Positions 8,011 through 16,415 of a stretch of 64,000 bases of DNA are shown piece by piece (position 1 is the stretch's first letter; each line of letters begins with the position of its first letter). Source of the DNA: Streptococcus sp. F0442 (lineage in GTDB: Bacteria > Bacillota > Bacilli > Lactobacillales > Streptococcaceae); contig NZ_KB373314.1 of the NCBI RefSeq assembly GCF_000314795.2, forward strand, positions 1,024,377 to 1,088,376, in the 5' to 3' direction. Below the pieces are notes generated by a model, which had not been told where the DNA came from, did no database searches, and saw nothing but the letters and a program-made list of their open reading frames with translations. A program made the translations under genes and the position numbers.

Positions 8011-9377
8011 TTATGAACCAAACCAAAATTTTAAGGTATTCACTAAAGAAATTTATCTTTTTTTCCATCATTATCTTCATTACCAATATTCTTCTAATTG
8101 CCAGTTTTGTTTTCTACATTAAGGAAAAGCAAACTGCTACTGAGACTGTGAAAATAATTTCTGAACACATTACCATCACAAAAAATAACGTCCACATACC
8201 CAAAAATGATGTTTCTAGTCTAAAAGAACAAAAGTTATGGCTCATGGTATTGGATAAGCAGACTGGCAAACAAGTGTTCGAACAGTATAAACCTACAGAA
8301 GTTCCTTCGCAATTTGACTATGGGGACATTTTACAATTTTCTCGCTATTATCTTTCAGATTATCCTGTTTTTAGTCAGATAAAAGGTGACTACATCATTG
8401 TTGTTGGTTTTCCAAAAGATAAAATTGCTCGTTATAGTTATAATTACTTAGATATAGATAGTATTCGCCTGATTCCGCTAGTAGCATTTGGAGTATTGCT
8501 TTTCAACTGCCTTTATTTCGCTTTTCTTTACTACTATGGTGTGACGCATATCAATCGTAAAATTGCGCCTCTTGTAACTGCTATTCAGAATCTCCCGGAT
8601 GGTCTGAAAAATCCAATAAATTCTATATCAGAACTAGAATATCTTACAACTGCAATTAATCAAACTGATACTCTACTCAAAGAGAATGAAGTCTTTAAAG
8701 AGCAATGGATTTCAGGTATTGCACACGATATCAAAACACCTCTTTCTGTCATCATTTCTAACGCGTCCTTGTTAAATGATTCTGAACTAGATACACAGTC
8801 TAAAAAACATATTCCCCCAATATTGACGGAATCCTATTACATCCAAAATATTTTAAATGACTTAAATATAGTAGCTCGCCTTTCATCCGGTCATCTTCAA
8901 TTAAATCAGACTGAAACAAAAATTATCCCCTTCTTCAAAGATATTCTCATCCATATTTTAAATCAAGAAATCTGGAATGATTTTGAATTTGAATTTGATT
9001 ACGATTATTCACTTGTTAATCAATCTATCATGATTGAGCAGTTTTTAATCACAAGAGTTATCCATAATATCATCTACAACTCTGTTTTACATAACGAAAA
9101 GGGTTGCACAATAAGAATCCACTTATTCAAAAAAGATACAAATGTAATTGTCGAAATCAAAGATAATGGACAGGGAGCTTCACCAGAAAAAATTGCTGAA
9201 CTTAATGAATTATCTTTTAAAAACATTGATATTTCTAAAATTAGAACGACTGGAATTGGGCTAAAAATTTCAAAACAAATTGTTGATTTGCATCAGGGCT
9301 CTATTTCATTTGCTAGTGTCCAAAATGAATTCTTTGAAAGTATCATTTCACTTCCAATTTTCAACATTACCAATTAG
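8007..9377 (+). CDS. Sensor histidine kinase (LcrS/lantibiotic-sensing type)
   Basis: The product has 456 residues. A membrane span at about residues 15-37 and a second near 155-180 bracket an extracellular sensor region of about 115 residues. The phosphorylated His is H240 in GIAHDIKTPLSVI. The ATPase domain shows an unusual N-box (RVIHNIIYNSVLHN), a G1 box EIKDNGQGA and a G2 box TGIGLKISKQIVDLH. It is translationally coupled to the response regulator (ATGA overlap) and ends at a terminator. The two-span sensor and position beside a lantibiotic-protection exporter indicate a peptide-antibiotic sensor, although the ligand is unknown. Confidence 0.88.
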   Translation: MIMNQTKILRYSLKKFIFFSIIIFITNILLIASFVFYIKEKQTATETVKIISEHITITKNNVHIPKNDVSSLKEQKLWLMVLDKQTGKQVFEQYKPTEVPSQFDYGDILQFSRYYLSDYPVFSQIKGDYIIVVGFPKDKIARYSYNYLDIDSIRLIPLVAFGVLLFNCLYFAFLYYYGVTHINRKIAPLVTAIQNLPDGLKNPINSISELEYLTTAINQTDTLLKENEVFKEQWISGIAHDIKTPLSVIISNASLLNDSELDTQSKKHIPPILTESYYIQNILNDLNIVARLSSGHLQLNQTETKIIPFFKDILIHILNQEIWNDFEFEFDYDYSLVNQSIMIEQFLITRVIHNIIYNSVLHNEKGCTIRIHLFKKDTNVIVEIKDNGQGASPEKIAELNELSFKNIDISKIRTTGIGLKISKQIVDLHQGSISFASVQNEFFESIISLPIFNITN

Positions 9378-9379
9378 CC

Positions 9380-9419
9380 AAAAAATGGAGAAGAACCATT
9401 AGAGTTTTCTCCATTTTTT
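9380..9419 (+). terminator. Rho-independent terminator of the two-component operon
   Basis: AAAAATGGAGAA and TTCTCCATTTTTT form the stem and T run immediately after the kinase stop. Confidence 0.85.
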
Positions 9420-9598
9420 CATCTTATCTTCCACTTATACCCGGCCCAACCTGCCAAGACAAGCAAAGCAAGGTTAAAGAGGATGAAGAAGATTGTAAAA
9501 CTGAGGAATCCATTTTTTGCTACGGAGAATTGGAGATTGATATGGTTGGGGGCATTATTAGCCACAGCATTGCATTTTTTCCATTCTATTTTGTACAT
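9419..9598 (-). pseudogene. Fragment of a small membrane protein gene
   Basis: A 59-codon frame from ATG 9598 ends VAKNGFLSFTIFFILFNLAL plus LVLAGWAGYKWKIR, a convincing membrane span with a positively charged end. It has no ribosome site, and an in-frame TGA lies just upstream, so it may be the end of a larger lost gene. A plus-strand frame at 9542-9715 across the same DNA is also hydrophobic; I cannot prove either is translated. Confidence 0.3.
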
Positions 9599-9755
9599 GG
9601 GAAATCAATGATTTTATTAGGAATTTTGTGCACTATTAATATTATCATGGGGTATATTTTTTCTGCTGTCTCTTTGATTAAACTAATTTGCATGAAATAT
9701 AAACTATTCGGTTAAGAATAAGCTTAAAAGTTTTTTGAAGTAATCTATTCAGCAC

Positions 9756-9786
9756 AAAAAAACACCTATTCGGTAAAATAGGTGTG
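9756..9786 (-). terminator. Rho-independent terminator
   Basis: On the minus strand, ACACCTATT-TTACCG-AATAGGTGT is followed by seven T residues, downstream of the small lipoprotein gene. Confidence 0.88.
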
Positions 9787-9793
9787 AATGATG

Positions 9794-10156
9794 TTATTTA
9801 TATCCATATTGTTTCAGAGCCTTTTTATATGCTTCGCTATCTTTAAGATAGTAGTCATGCTTAATTCCACTAATATCAACAGAAAAGACCCCATCTTTAA
9901 ATGAATATTCTTCTGTTCGACTAGCAATGTTTTGTCCAGTTAATTCGATCGTATTCTTTTGTTTGTTAATGGTAAAGCCGTCGGCTTCTCCATGCTCAAT
10001 GGAAGCATTATTTCCTTTAATAGTAAACGCTAACTCGTTTCTTTCACTTGAGATCCAATAATACTCACCATCTAAAGATTGGTAGTTGTTTTTAGAGCAA
10101 GCAATTAACGTAATTATTGATAATGAAAGTAGTAATATACCTATTAATTTTCTCAT
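9794..10156 (-). CDS. Small lipoprotein of unknown function
   Basis: The product has 120 residues. A signal peptide (RKLIGILLLSLSIITLIAC) ends in a lipobox IAC, so the mature protein should be lipid-anchored at the outer face of the membrane after Cys20. The mature part (about 100 residues) alternates short polar and beta-prone segments: YYWISSERNELAFTIKGN, FTINKQKNTIELTGQ, FSVDISGIKHDYYL. GGAGG lies 8 bases before the ATG. A decayed relative lies at 4389-4604 on the other side of the two-component/ABC module. Lipoproteins commonly accompany lantibiotic exporters as immunity (LanI) proteins, so a protective role is possible but not shown. Confidence 0.8.
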   Translation of the reverse strand: MRKLIGILLLSLSIITLIACSKNNYQSLDGEYYWISSERNELAFTIKGNNASIEHGEADGFTINKQKNTIELTGQNIASRTEEYSFKDGVFSVDISGIKHDYYLKDSEAYKKALKQYGYK

Positions 10157-10182
10157 AATCTGTGCCTCCTTCTATAATTTTA

Positions 10183-10188
10183 ATTATA
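10183..10188 (-). promoter_or_regulatory. Probable -10 element of the small lipoprotein gene
   Basis: TATAAT on the minus strand about 27 bases before the start; no convincing -35 box at 16-18 bases. Confidence 0.4.
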
Positions 10189-10286
10189 CCAAAATAATAT
10201 TACAAGAGTATGTCAGTGTCTGTTATAACGGAAAAATGAAGAAATGTCTATTATAACAGCAAATATTAAACTTTCGTCGATTGATT

Positions 10287-10617
10287 TTATTTAAGATTGA
10301 GACAAAGTATAGATCAATAGCACTATATAATTTAAATATTGATGGATTTGATCTTGATACAGTAGCATATCATTGTAAAAATTTTGGCTGATGCAGGCCT
10401 CCTAGATAGTTATGAACCTACATATGGTGATGATAGAATTTATGCTTTTAGTGTAGGATCATTGACTTGGGCGAGACATGATTTTCTAGATAAAATAAGA
10501 GAAAATACTTTGTGGAATAGGACAAAAGATAATGCTTTGCCTATGAGTTTAGAGGTAATAGTAATTATTATAAAGTGGGTAACTTCATTTTTGAATAGAG
10601 ATTGTCATAAAAAATAG
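10287..10617 (+). pseudogene. DUF2513-family gene, 5'-truncated and frameshifted
   Basis: The first frame gives LFKIETKYRSIALYNLNIDG and FDLDTVAYHCK. A run of A residues at about 10377-10381 shifts the frame, and the second frame continues ILADAGLLDSYEP and GSLTWARHDFLDKIRENTLW. Together they match the order of motifs in DUF2513 proteins, which are usually carried by phages and integrative elements (AYHCK.LL..AGL, then LTW.GH.FLD..R). There is no start codon at the 5' end. It supports past mobile-element activity at this place. Confidence 0.65.
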
Positions 10618-10671
10618 ATAGATGGCTTTTTCCGTCTAGCATAATTTTATAAAATAAACTAAATATAAACA

Positions 10672-10696
10672 AAAGAGGCATTTAGGCCTCTTTTTC
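10672..10696 (+). terminator. Rho-independent terminator
   Basis: AAAAGAGGC-ATTTAG-GCCTCTTTTT. It lies beyond the DUF2513 remnant and is symmetrical enough to work in both directions. Confidence 0.75.
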
Positions 10697-10810
10697 TCTC
10701 CTTCAAACACTCTGTCACTGTCCATTTACTGTCCAATATAATGTAATACATCTATAAATTGTTGATTTTATCGAATGCAAAATCGCTTAAAATCAATATT
10801 TTGACGGATA

Positions 10811-10891
10811 ACAAGACTTTAAGAATCTTAAATTAAGTCTTGCATATTCATCATAGCAATCACATTCCTTCCAACTTCTGAAATTTACAGT
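10811..10891 (-). pseudogene. 5' part of the split, unrecognised gene
   Basis: 27 open codons after a TGA at 10892-10894 encode NFRSWKECDCYDEYARLNLR plus FLKSC and run across the 30-nt repeat in the same frame as the 3098-3325 fragment. No in-frame start codon is visible, so the gene was probably already damaged or begins in another frame. A minus-strand -10-like TATAAT lies near 10893-10898. Confidence 0.35.
10812..10841 (+). repeat. Right 30-nt direct repeat bounding a 7.5-kb block
   Basis: Second copy of the repeat at 3327-3356, with two mismatches and the same orientation. See the 3' and 5' gene fragments next to each copy. Confidence 0.6.
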
Positions 10892-10985
10892 TCATTATAC
10901 CATTTTTTAGACGCTTGGAAAAGCCTTGGACACATTGTCATGAAAAGCTCCCTTCTCTCTAGATTGATTTTGATCATTCTCCTAG

Positions 10986-11021
10986 AAAATGAGAGAGACC
11001 CTTCTTGAGCCTCTCTCAGAA
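10986..11021 (-). terminator. Rho-independent terminator of lrgAB
   Basis: On the minus strand, TGAGAGAGGCTC and GGTCTCTCTCATTTT form the stem and T-rich tail, 15 bases after the lrgB stop. Confidence 0.8.
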
Positions 11022-11035
11022 AATAATAAAATGTA

Positions 11036-11731
11036 TTAGGATAAAATCATCGAAGCCACAATTGGACTAATGAAGACATACAAAATTCCTGTGATCCCTA
11101 TTGCCAATCCTGCCATAGCACCAGCCACATGACCATACTTAAATGCCGTCCCTGTTCCTACTGCATGTCCTGTTCCGCCAAGGGCTAAACCAATAGCTAC
11201 TGGATCTTTTATTTTTAACAGTTTCAATATCGTTGGACCCAAGACACTTGTTAATAATCCAGTTGCTACAACTACCACAAGAGTGATGGTAGTAATTCCT
11301 TGCATTTTTTCAGTAATTCCAACTGCCATTGCCGTCGTAACCGATTTTGGAAAGAGCGAAATGGCTAGAAAATACTTCATCCCAAATGCTTTCGCGATCA
11401 AGGCTGTAAAAATGGTATTCACAACTACTGCCAATGTCGAGCCGACTAGAATACTCCGTACATGATGCTTCATCAAATGGAAACTTTTATAGAGAGGAAT
11501 CCCCAAGGCGACTGTTGATGGGCCAATCAACTGATTTAACAGGGAACCACCGACATAGTAATCTTTATAAGAAATTCCTGTCATCAGTAAGAATGAAATC
11601 ACGATTACTGTGGCCACTAAAAGTGGCGTTGTGATAGGATGAGGAAATCTGCGAAAGATTAACATCCCAATCAAATAAGCCCAAATAGATAAGACAATCC
11701 CAAATAAAGGATTACTCGCAAAATTAGCCAT
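11036..11731 (-). CDS. lrgB: LrgB/CidB-family membrane protein (antiholin-associated)
   Basis: A polytopic membrane protein of 231 residues with repeated hydrophobic segments. The conserved LrgB motifs FPKSVTTAMAVGITEKMQGI and LGGTGHAVGTGTAFKYG are both visible. LrgB works with LrgA in controlling murein hydrolase activity and cell lysis, and in streptococci the pair is also linked to pyruvate uptake. I placed the start at ATG 11731 because AAGGGGG lies 8 bases upstream; the longer frame to 11758 has no ribosome site. It overlaps lrgA by 8 bases and ends at a terminator. Confidence 0.9.
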   Translation of the reverse strand: MANFASNPLFGIVLSIWAYLIGMLIFRRFPHPITTPLLVATVIVISFLLMTGISYKDYYVGGSLLNQLIGPSTVALGIPLYKSFHLMKHHVRSILVGSTLAVVVNTIFTALIAKAFGMKYFLAISLFPKSVTTAMAVGITEKMQGITTITLVVVVATGLLTSVLGPTILKLLKIKDPVAIGLALGGTGHAVGTGTAFKYGHVAGAMAGLAIGITGILYVFISPIVASMILS

Positions 11732-12104
11732 GCTTGCGTCCCCCTTCTGGATAATCACCCTCCAAACGATTTTTTATAAAACTAACCACGATTGCAATTA
11801 AAACCACATTGATGACCAAGGCTCCAAGTAGAATCAACATGATCGGAAATAGATAAGGCGCAATCACATGAAACTTATCCATAATACCAACAGCAGGGGG
11901 CAGAAACAGAATCGTCATATTGGCTAATAAAAAATTTCCCACCATATTTACATGGCGCATGCGTAGTAACTTAAACTGTAATAATAAAAATAGGATCAAC
12001 AGCCCGATCATACTTCCAGGAATTGGTAAGTGCAACCCATCAGAAATGATTTCACCAATTAATGAAATCGTGAATATAATCGTCAGTTGTACATATAATT
12101 TCAT
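11724..12104 (-). CDS. lrgA: LrgA/CidA-family holin-like protein
   Basis: This 126-residue protein has four hydrophobic spans and the family signature GEIISDGLHLPIPGSMIGLL near its N-terminus. The charged C-terminus (FIKNRLEGDYPEGGRKHG) is usual. AAGGGAG abuts the first ATG (12110), so the second ATG at 12104, 6 bases away, is the better start. It is the first gene of lrgAB. LrgA/CidA proteins form membrane oligomers like phage holins and modulate autolysis. In streptococci the operon often answers to a two-component system such as LytST, which is not in this window. Confidence 0.9.
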   Translation of the reverse strand: MKLYVQLTIIFTISLIGEIISDGLHLPIPGSMIGLLILFLLLQFKLLRMRHVNMVGNFLLANMTILFLPPAVGIMDKFHVIAPYLFPIMLILLGALVINVVLIAIVVSFIKNRLEGDYPEGGRKHG

Positions 12105-12325
12105 CTTCATCTCCCTTTTTTTGGATCATTTCCAATAAGGATTCGTATCCTCGCTTCTGCTTACTTAGAAGTAAACATCCATTTATCCCTATCAGTTTAC
12201 TCCTTTTCGGAAAATTTGCAAGCTTTTTTCTAAAAAAATAAAACAAATTACCAAAAATTGAAGCTACTATTTTGATTCATGACATCCATTTTATGATACA
12301 ATGAAACCAAAAACGGTTAAGTTAA

Positions 12326-13513
<1,188 letters not shown>

Positions 13514-13569
13514 TAAATCATTCTCCATACTTTTTTCTCCACCTATTGAAACAAAATTTTGAAAAAATC

Positions 13570-13598
13570 TTTACAAGTTAGTATTTACTTGATAGAAT
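13570..13598 (+). promoter_or_regulatory. Promoter of glpF
   Basis: TTTACA (13570-13575) and TAGAAT (13593-13598) with 17 bases between. An alternative -10, TATAAA at 13606-13611, pairs with TTTACT at 16 bases. Confidence 0.6.
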
Positions 13599-13636
13599 GG
13601 ATTGGTATAAAATTTATAAAGGAGATTATTAGAATC

Positions 13637-14509
13637 ATGGATTTTGATTTTAGTGTTAAACTCATGACTGAGTTTTTCGGTACGGCATTGCTACTGATCC
13701 TCGGAAACGGTGCTGTTGCAAACGTTGAATTAAAAGGAACTAAAGGTCATCAAAGTGGATGGCTTGTCATTGCGATCGGGTACGGAATGGGTGTTATGAT
13801 GCCAGCCTTGATGTTTGGTAATGTTTCAGGAAACCACATTAACCCTGCCTTTACTCTTGGACTTGCGGTTAGCGGGCTCTTCCCATGGGCAAATGTTTTA
13901 CCATACATCGCCGCTCAACTTCTTGGAGCTATGTTTGGACAATTGGTTGTCGTTGTAAGTCACCGTCCATATTATCTCCAGACTGAAAATCCTAACAACA
14001 TCTTGGGAACATTCTCAACGATTTCTAGTTTGGATAAAGGAACTCCTGAATCACGTAAAGCTGCTACCATCAATGGTTTTATCAACGAATTTGCAGGATC
14101 TTTCGTACTTTTCTTTTGTGCACTTGGTTTAACCAAGAATTTCTTCGGAGCAGAGGTTGCTGGTCTAGCTCAAAAAGCTGCGGCTGAACAAGGAGGAGTC
14201 TTTAATGCTACTTCAACAGCAGCCAAATTGGCTTTGTCACAAGCACATGCTTCAGGACTAGGAATTGCCCACTTGGCTCTTGGCTTCCTTGTTATGGCTC
14301 TTGTTACGTCACTCGGTGGTCCTACTGGACCTGGTTTGAACCCTGCACGTGACTTTGGTCCTCGTTTGGTTCACGCCTTCCTTCCAAAGTCTGTCTTGGG
14401 AGAGCACAAGGGTGATTCTAAATGGTGGTATGCTTGGGTACCCGTTTTAGCCCCAATTCTTGCTGCTATCTTAGCTGTACTATTGTTCAAAGTTATCTAT
14501 CTTGGATAA
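13637..14509 (+). CDS. glpF: Glycerol uptake facilitator (aquaglyceroporin)
   Basis: This 290-residue MIP-family channel has six spans and the two half-helix motifs GNHINPAFTLG and GPGLNPARDFGPR. An Asp after the second NPAR is typical of glycerol-conducting members. The start is ATG 13637, preceded by AAAGGAG; an upstream frame from 13559 overlaps the promoter and is rejected. A loop of about 40 residues near residues 175-215 (rich in Ala, containing AAAEQGGVFNATSTAAKLAL) is longer than in the Escherichia coli protein but common in streptococci. It stands alone, without glpK or glpO beside it, and ends at a terminator. Confidence 0.93.
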   Translation: MDFDFSVKLMTEFFGTALLLILGNGAVANVELKGTKGHQSGWLVIAIGYGMGVMMPALMFGNVSGNHINPAFTLGLAVSGLFPWANVLPYIAAQLLGAMFGQLVVVVSHRPYYLQTENPNNILGTFSTISSLDKGTPESRKAATINGFINEFAGSFVLFFCALGLTKNFFGAEVAGLAQKAAAEQGGVFNATSTAAKLALSQAHASGLGIAHLALGFLVMALVTSLGGPTGPGLNPARDFGPRLVHAFLPKSVLGEHKGDSKWWYAWVPVLAPILAAILAVLLFKVIYLG

Positions 14510-14522
14510 TCTAACTACTAAA

Positions 14523-14558
14523 AAACGAACTCGATTTTCCATCGAGTTCGTCTTTTTA
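14523..14558. terminator. Bidirectional terminator between glpF and a lipoprotein gene
   Basis: ACGAACTCGAT-TTTCC-ATCGAGTTCGT is flanked by A and T runs on both sides. It serves glpF and the convergent gene, whose stop codon lies within its T run. Confidence 0.88.
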
Positions 14559-15206
14559 TTGTTCTTTGGTTAATGAAAAGCGGAAATCATTGTATTTAGT
14601 ATAGTCAAATTCTGTATTGAGATCCGTTGTGAAAACAATCGGTGTATAGTGTCCGTCTTCTAAGACAAAACCAGGCTCAAATCGGAAGTTTGCTCCACCT
14701 AAACCTGTGATCCCAGGGAGTAAGGCATCAGCCCCATCAAAGCCTTCAACATTCCAATAGTAGATATTTCCAGTTGCTTGGACGGCTCTTGCCGTATAGG
14801 TCGCTGTCCGAGTCGGTTCGCTATCATTTTTGAAGCTAACCACTGTTGTCACATCTCCATTGGCATCCACTGTCATTTTAATCGCATCCGCTTGTGGACT
14901 AGATCCTACCCAAGTTCCCACCAGTTCTGCAGGGACAGTAGCAGAAGCATTCTCGGTCTTACTAGAGTCTTTTGTAGCTGTCGCGCTACTGGCTTGAGTT
15001 GAAGAGCTAGCTGTATCTTTTTCCTGAGCAGAAGATGCAGTACTCTTTTTGCTATTACTTTTGGCTTTTTTCTCTACCTTACTTGTAGATGCTTTTGCGG
15101 ATGAGGAAGCTGTCTTTTTATCCTTAGCACCACAACCACCGAGAGCTAGACCAAGTGAAGCAGCCACCAGAGCAGCGGCACTCCAACGGAAGATTGATTT
15201 TTTCAT
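14556..15206 (-). CDS. Lipoprotein with Ser/Lys-rich linker
   Basis: The product has 216 residues. Signal peptide and lipobox LALGGCG predict a lipid-modified Cys at residue 25. A Lys/Ser/Ala/Thr linker covers residues 27-95, followed by a folded domain starting VPAELVGTWVGSSPQADAIK and ending HYTPIVFTTDLNTEFDYTKY plus NDFRFSLTKEQ. The family was not identified. A tail of a paralogue survives at 4175-4270. The gene has its own promoter, whose -35 box lies in the middle of an inverted repeat (15248-15278), so it appears tightly controlled. The likely location is the membrane's outer face. Confidence 0.82.
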   Translation of the reverse strand: MKKSIFRWSAAALVAASLGLALGGCGAKDKKTASSSAKASTSKVEKKAKSNSKKSTASSAQEKDTASSSTQASSATATKDSSKTENASATVPAELVGTWVGSSPQADAIKMTVDANGDVTTVVSFKNDSEPTRTATYTARAVQATGNIYYWNVEGFDGADALLPGITGLGGANFRFEPGFVLEDGHYTPIVFTTDLNTEFDYTKYNDFRFSLTKEQ

Positions 15207-15235
15207 ACGATCACCTCTTTATCTTTCTGACTCCC

Positions 15236-15263
15236 ATTATACTCCAATTGTTACAAAAATCAA
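15236..15263 (-). promoter_or_regulatory. Promoter of the 14556-15206 lipoprotein gene
   Basis: On the minus strand, TTGATT (15258-15263) and TATAAT (15236-15241) are separated by 16 bases. Confidence 0.7.
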
Positions 15264-15297
15264 GTTTTTTTGTAACAATTGTAATTTTTTTGTAACA
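15248..15297. promoter_or_regulatory. Dyad with extra half-site over the lipoprotein promoter, candidate operator
   Basis: TTGTTACAAAAA (15248-15259) and TTTTTGTAACAA (15267-15278) are exact inverted repeats with a 7-base loop containing part of the -35 box. A further TTTTTGTAACA at 15287-15297 lies 20 bp from the right arm. The regulator is unknown. Confidence 0.6.
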
Positions 15298-15306
15298 TTT
15301 TCCCAT

Positions 15307-15633
15307 TTAAAATGCCAATCGTAATAGAGCGATCAAGACAATTCCAAACAAAACGGTTCCCATAAGGTTTTTGTAACGAAAGGCTACAAAGAGACTGGGA
15401 ATGGTCACCATGAGATCCAACCAGTGGAACTGCGGGAGGTTTCCAATTTTCCCCTCTACTAAGCTTGATAAAACCAAGGCAAAGATAATGGAAATGGGCA
15501 GGTATTTGAGAAAGCGGGTCACAGGAGCCGGCAGTCCCTTGTATTTGACTAAGAGGAAGGGTAAGATCCGAGGAATCCAGGTAACGAGGGCTGAGGCCAG
15601 AATGGCCATGAAGATAGAACTATTCACGCGCAT
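15307..15633 (-). CDS. azlD: AzlD-family branched-chain amino acid export subunit
   Basis: This 108-residue, four-span membrane protein has the family sequence LVTWIPRILPFLLVKYKGLP and ends with a short hydrophobic tail. The ATG at 15633 follows GGGGGTGG by 6 bases, and the gene overlaps azlC by 14 bases, so the two are co-translated. AzlC and AzlD together export branched-chain amino acids and their analogues. No Lrp/AzlB-type regulator is present next to them. The stop lies about 100 bases before the next gene's promoter region, and no clear terminator was found. Confidence 0.88.
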   Translation of the reverse strand: MRVNSSIFMAILASALVTWIPRILPFLLVKYKGLPAPVTRFLKYLPISIIFALVLSSLVEGKIGNLPQFHWLDLMVTIPSLFVAFRYKNLMGTVLFGIVLIALLRLAF

Positions 15634-16315
15634 CACAAACCACCCCCACAAAACAGCCGATCAAGGTCGCAGCTAGCACAGCAAGCGATTGCGAAACAAA
15701 AAAGAGGAAGAACAAGAAACTCACTGCTACTGCTAAGAGCACCATTAGCATGGTCTTGGTCTTTTCTGTCAGTTGCATTCCTTGAAACTGGGCTGCAAAA
15801 ATCCCAATAAACATAGCCACTAAAGCAAAATCAAGCCCAAAAGCCTTTGGATCAGGTAGGAGAGATCCTAGAGCTGTTCCGATAACCGTCGCACTGATCC
15901 AAGCCCCATAGCCTACTAGATTGTTCCCATGCATCCAAGGAACTGTAATGGTATCCGTCTTTAACTTCTCACTCAAGTAGACCCCGTAACTCTCATCTGT
16001 CAACAAACTACCAATTCCAATATTATGAACCAGGCTAGCCTCCTTAAAATCAGGGGAGGTATGCAGACTCATGAGCATATTGCGCAAATTGATGAAAAAG
16101 ACAGTTAAGGCAATATTCATGAGGGACGAATGAACGGCAATCAAAGAAATCATGGCAAACTGAGAAGCCCCTGCGTAAACCAAGAGACTCATCAAGCCCA
16201 TTTCTAAAGGGGAGAGATAGGGTGATGCTACCACACCACAAGCCAAGCCAATACTGATATAACCTAAGGCTGTCGGAAGGGCATCCCTGACCCCCTGCTG
16301 AAAATTCTTCTCCAC
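15620..16315 (-). CDS. azlC: AzlC-family branched-chain amino acid exporter
   Basis: The product has 231 residues. The N-terminus GVRDALPTALGYISIGLACG and the motif YAGASQFAMISLIAVHSS followed by NLRNMLMSL are diagnostic of AzlC. About five to six membrane spans are predicted. The start codon is GTG, with AAAGGA 7 bases upstream. It is the first gene of azlCD, and the AzlD partner overlaps its 3' end. The pair exports branched-chain amino acids in characterised bacteria. A promoter is not obvious in the 100 bases before it. Confidence 0.9.
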   Translation of the reverse strand: MEKNFQQGVRDALPTALGYISIGLACGVVASPYLSPLEMGLMSLLVYAGASQFAMISLIAVHSSLMNIALTVFFINLRNMLMSLHTSPDFKEASLVHNIGIGSLLTDESYGVYLSEKLKTDTITVPWMHGNNLVGYGAWISATVIGTALGSLLPDPKAFGLDFALVAMFIGIFAAQFQGMQLTEKTKTMLMVLLAVAVSFLFFLFFVSQSLAVLAATLIGCFVGVVCDARE

Positions 16316-16415
16316 TCCTTCTTCCTTTCCATTTTATGATGCTAACTATTATAACAAAAGAAAATGAGTAAAAAAAGGATTCTGATAGGAAAGCTAGGGG
16401 AGGCAACTGCTCTCT

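Noticed and set aside
9530..9715. Plus-strand 61-codon hydrophobic frame
   Set aside because: It overlaps a more protein-like minus-strand fragment, has a poor ribosome site and no clear promoter. Kept only as a remark.
10217..10257. TGTCTGTTATAAC and TGTCTATTATAAC, 28 bp apart, as a possible operator
   Set aside because: The spacing is not a whole number of helical turns and the bases are mostly those of -10-like AT-rich DNA; no link to a gene start is clear.
12052..12246. Minus-strand frame of 64 codons upstream of lrgA
   Set aside because: It overlaps the lrgA start in another frame, lacks a convincing ribosome site, and reads as leader sequence.
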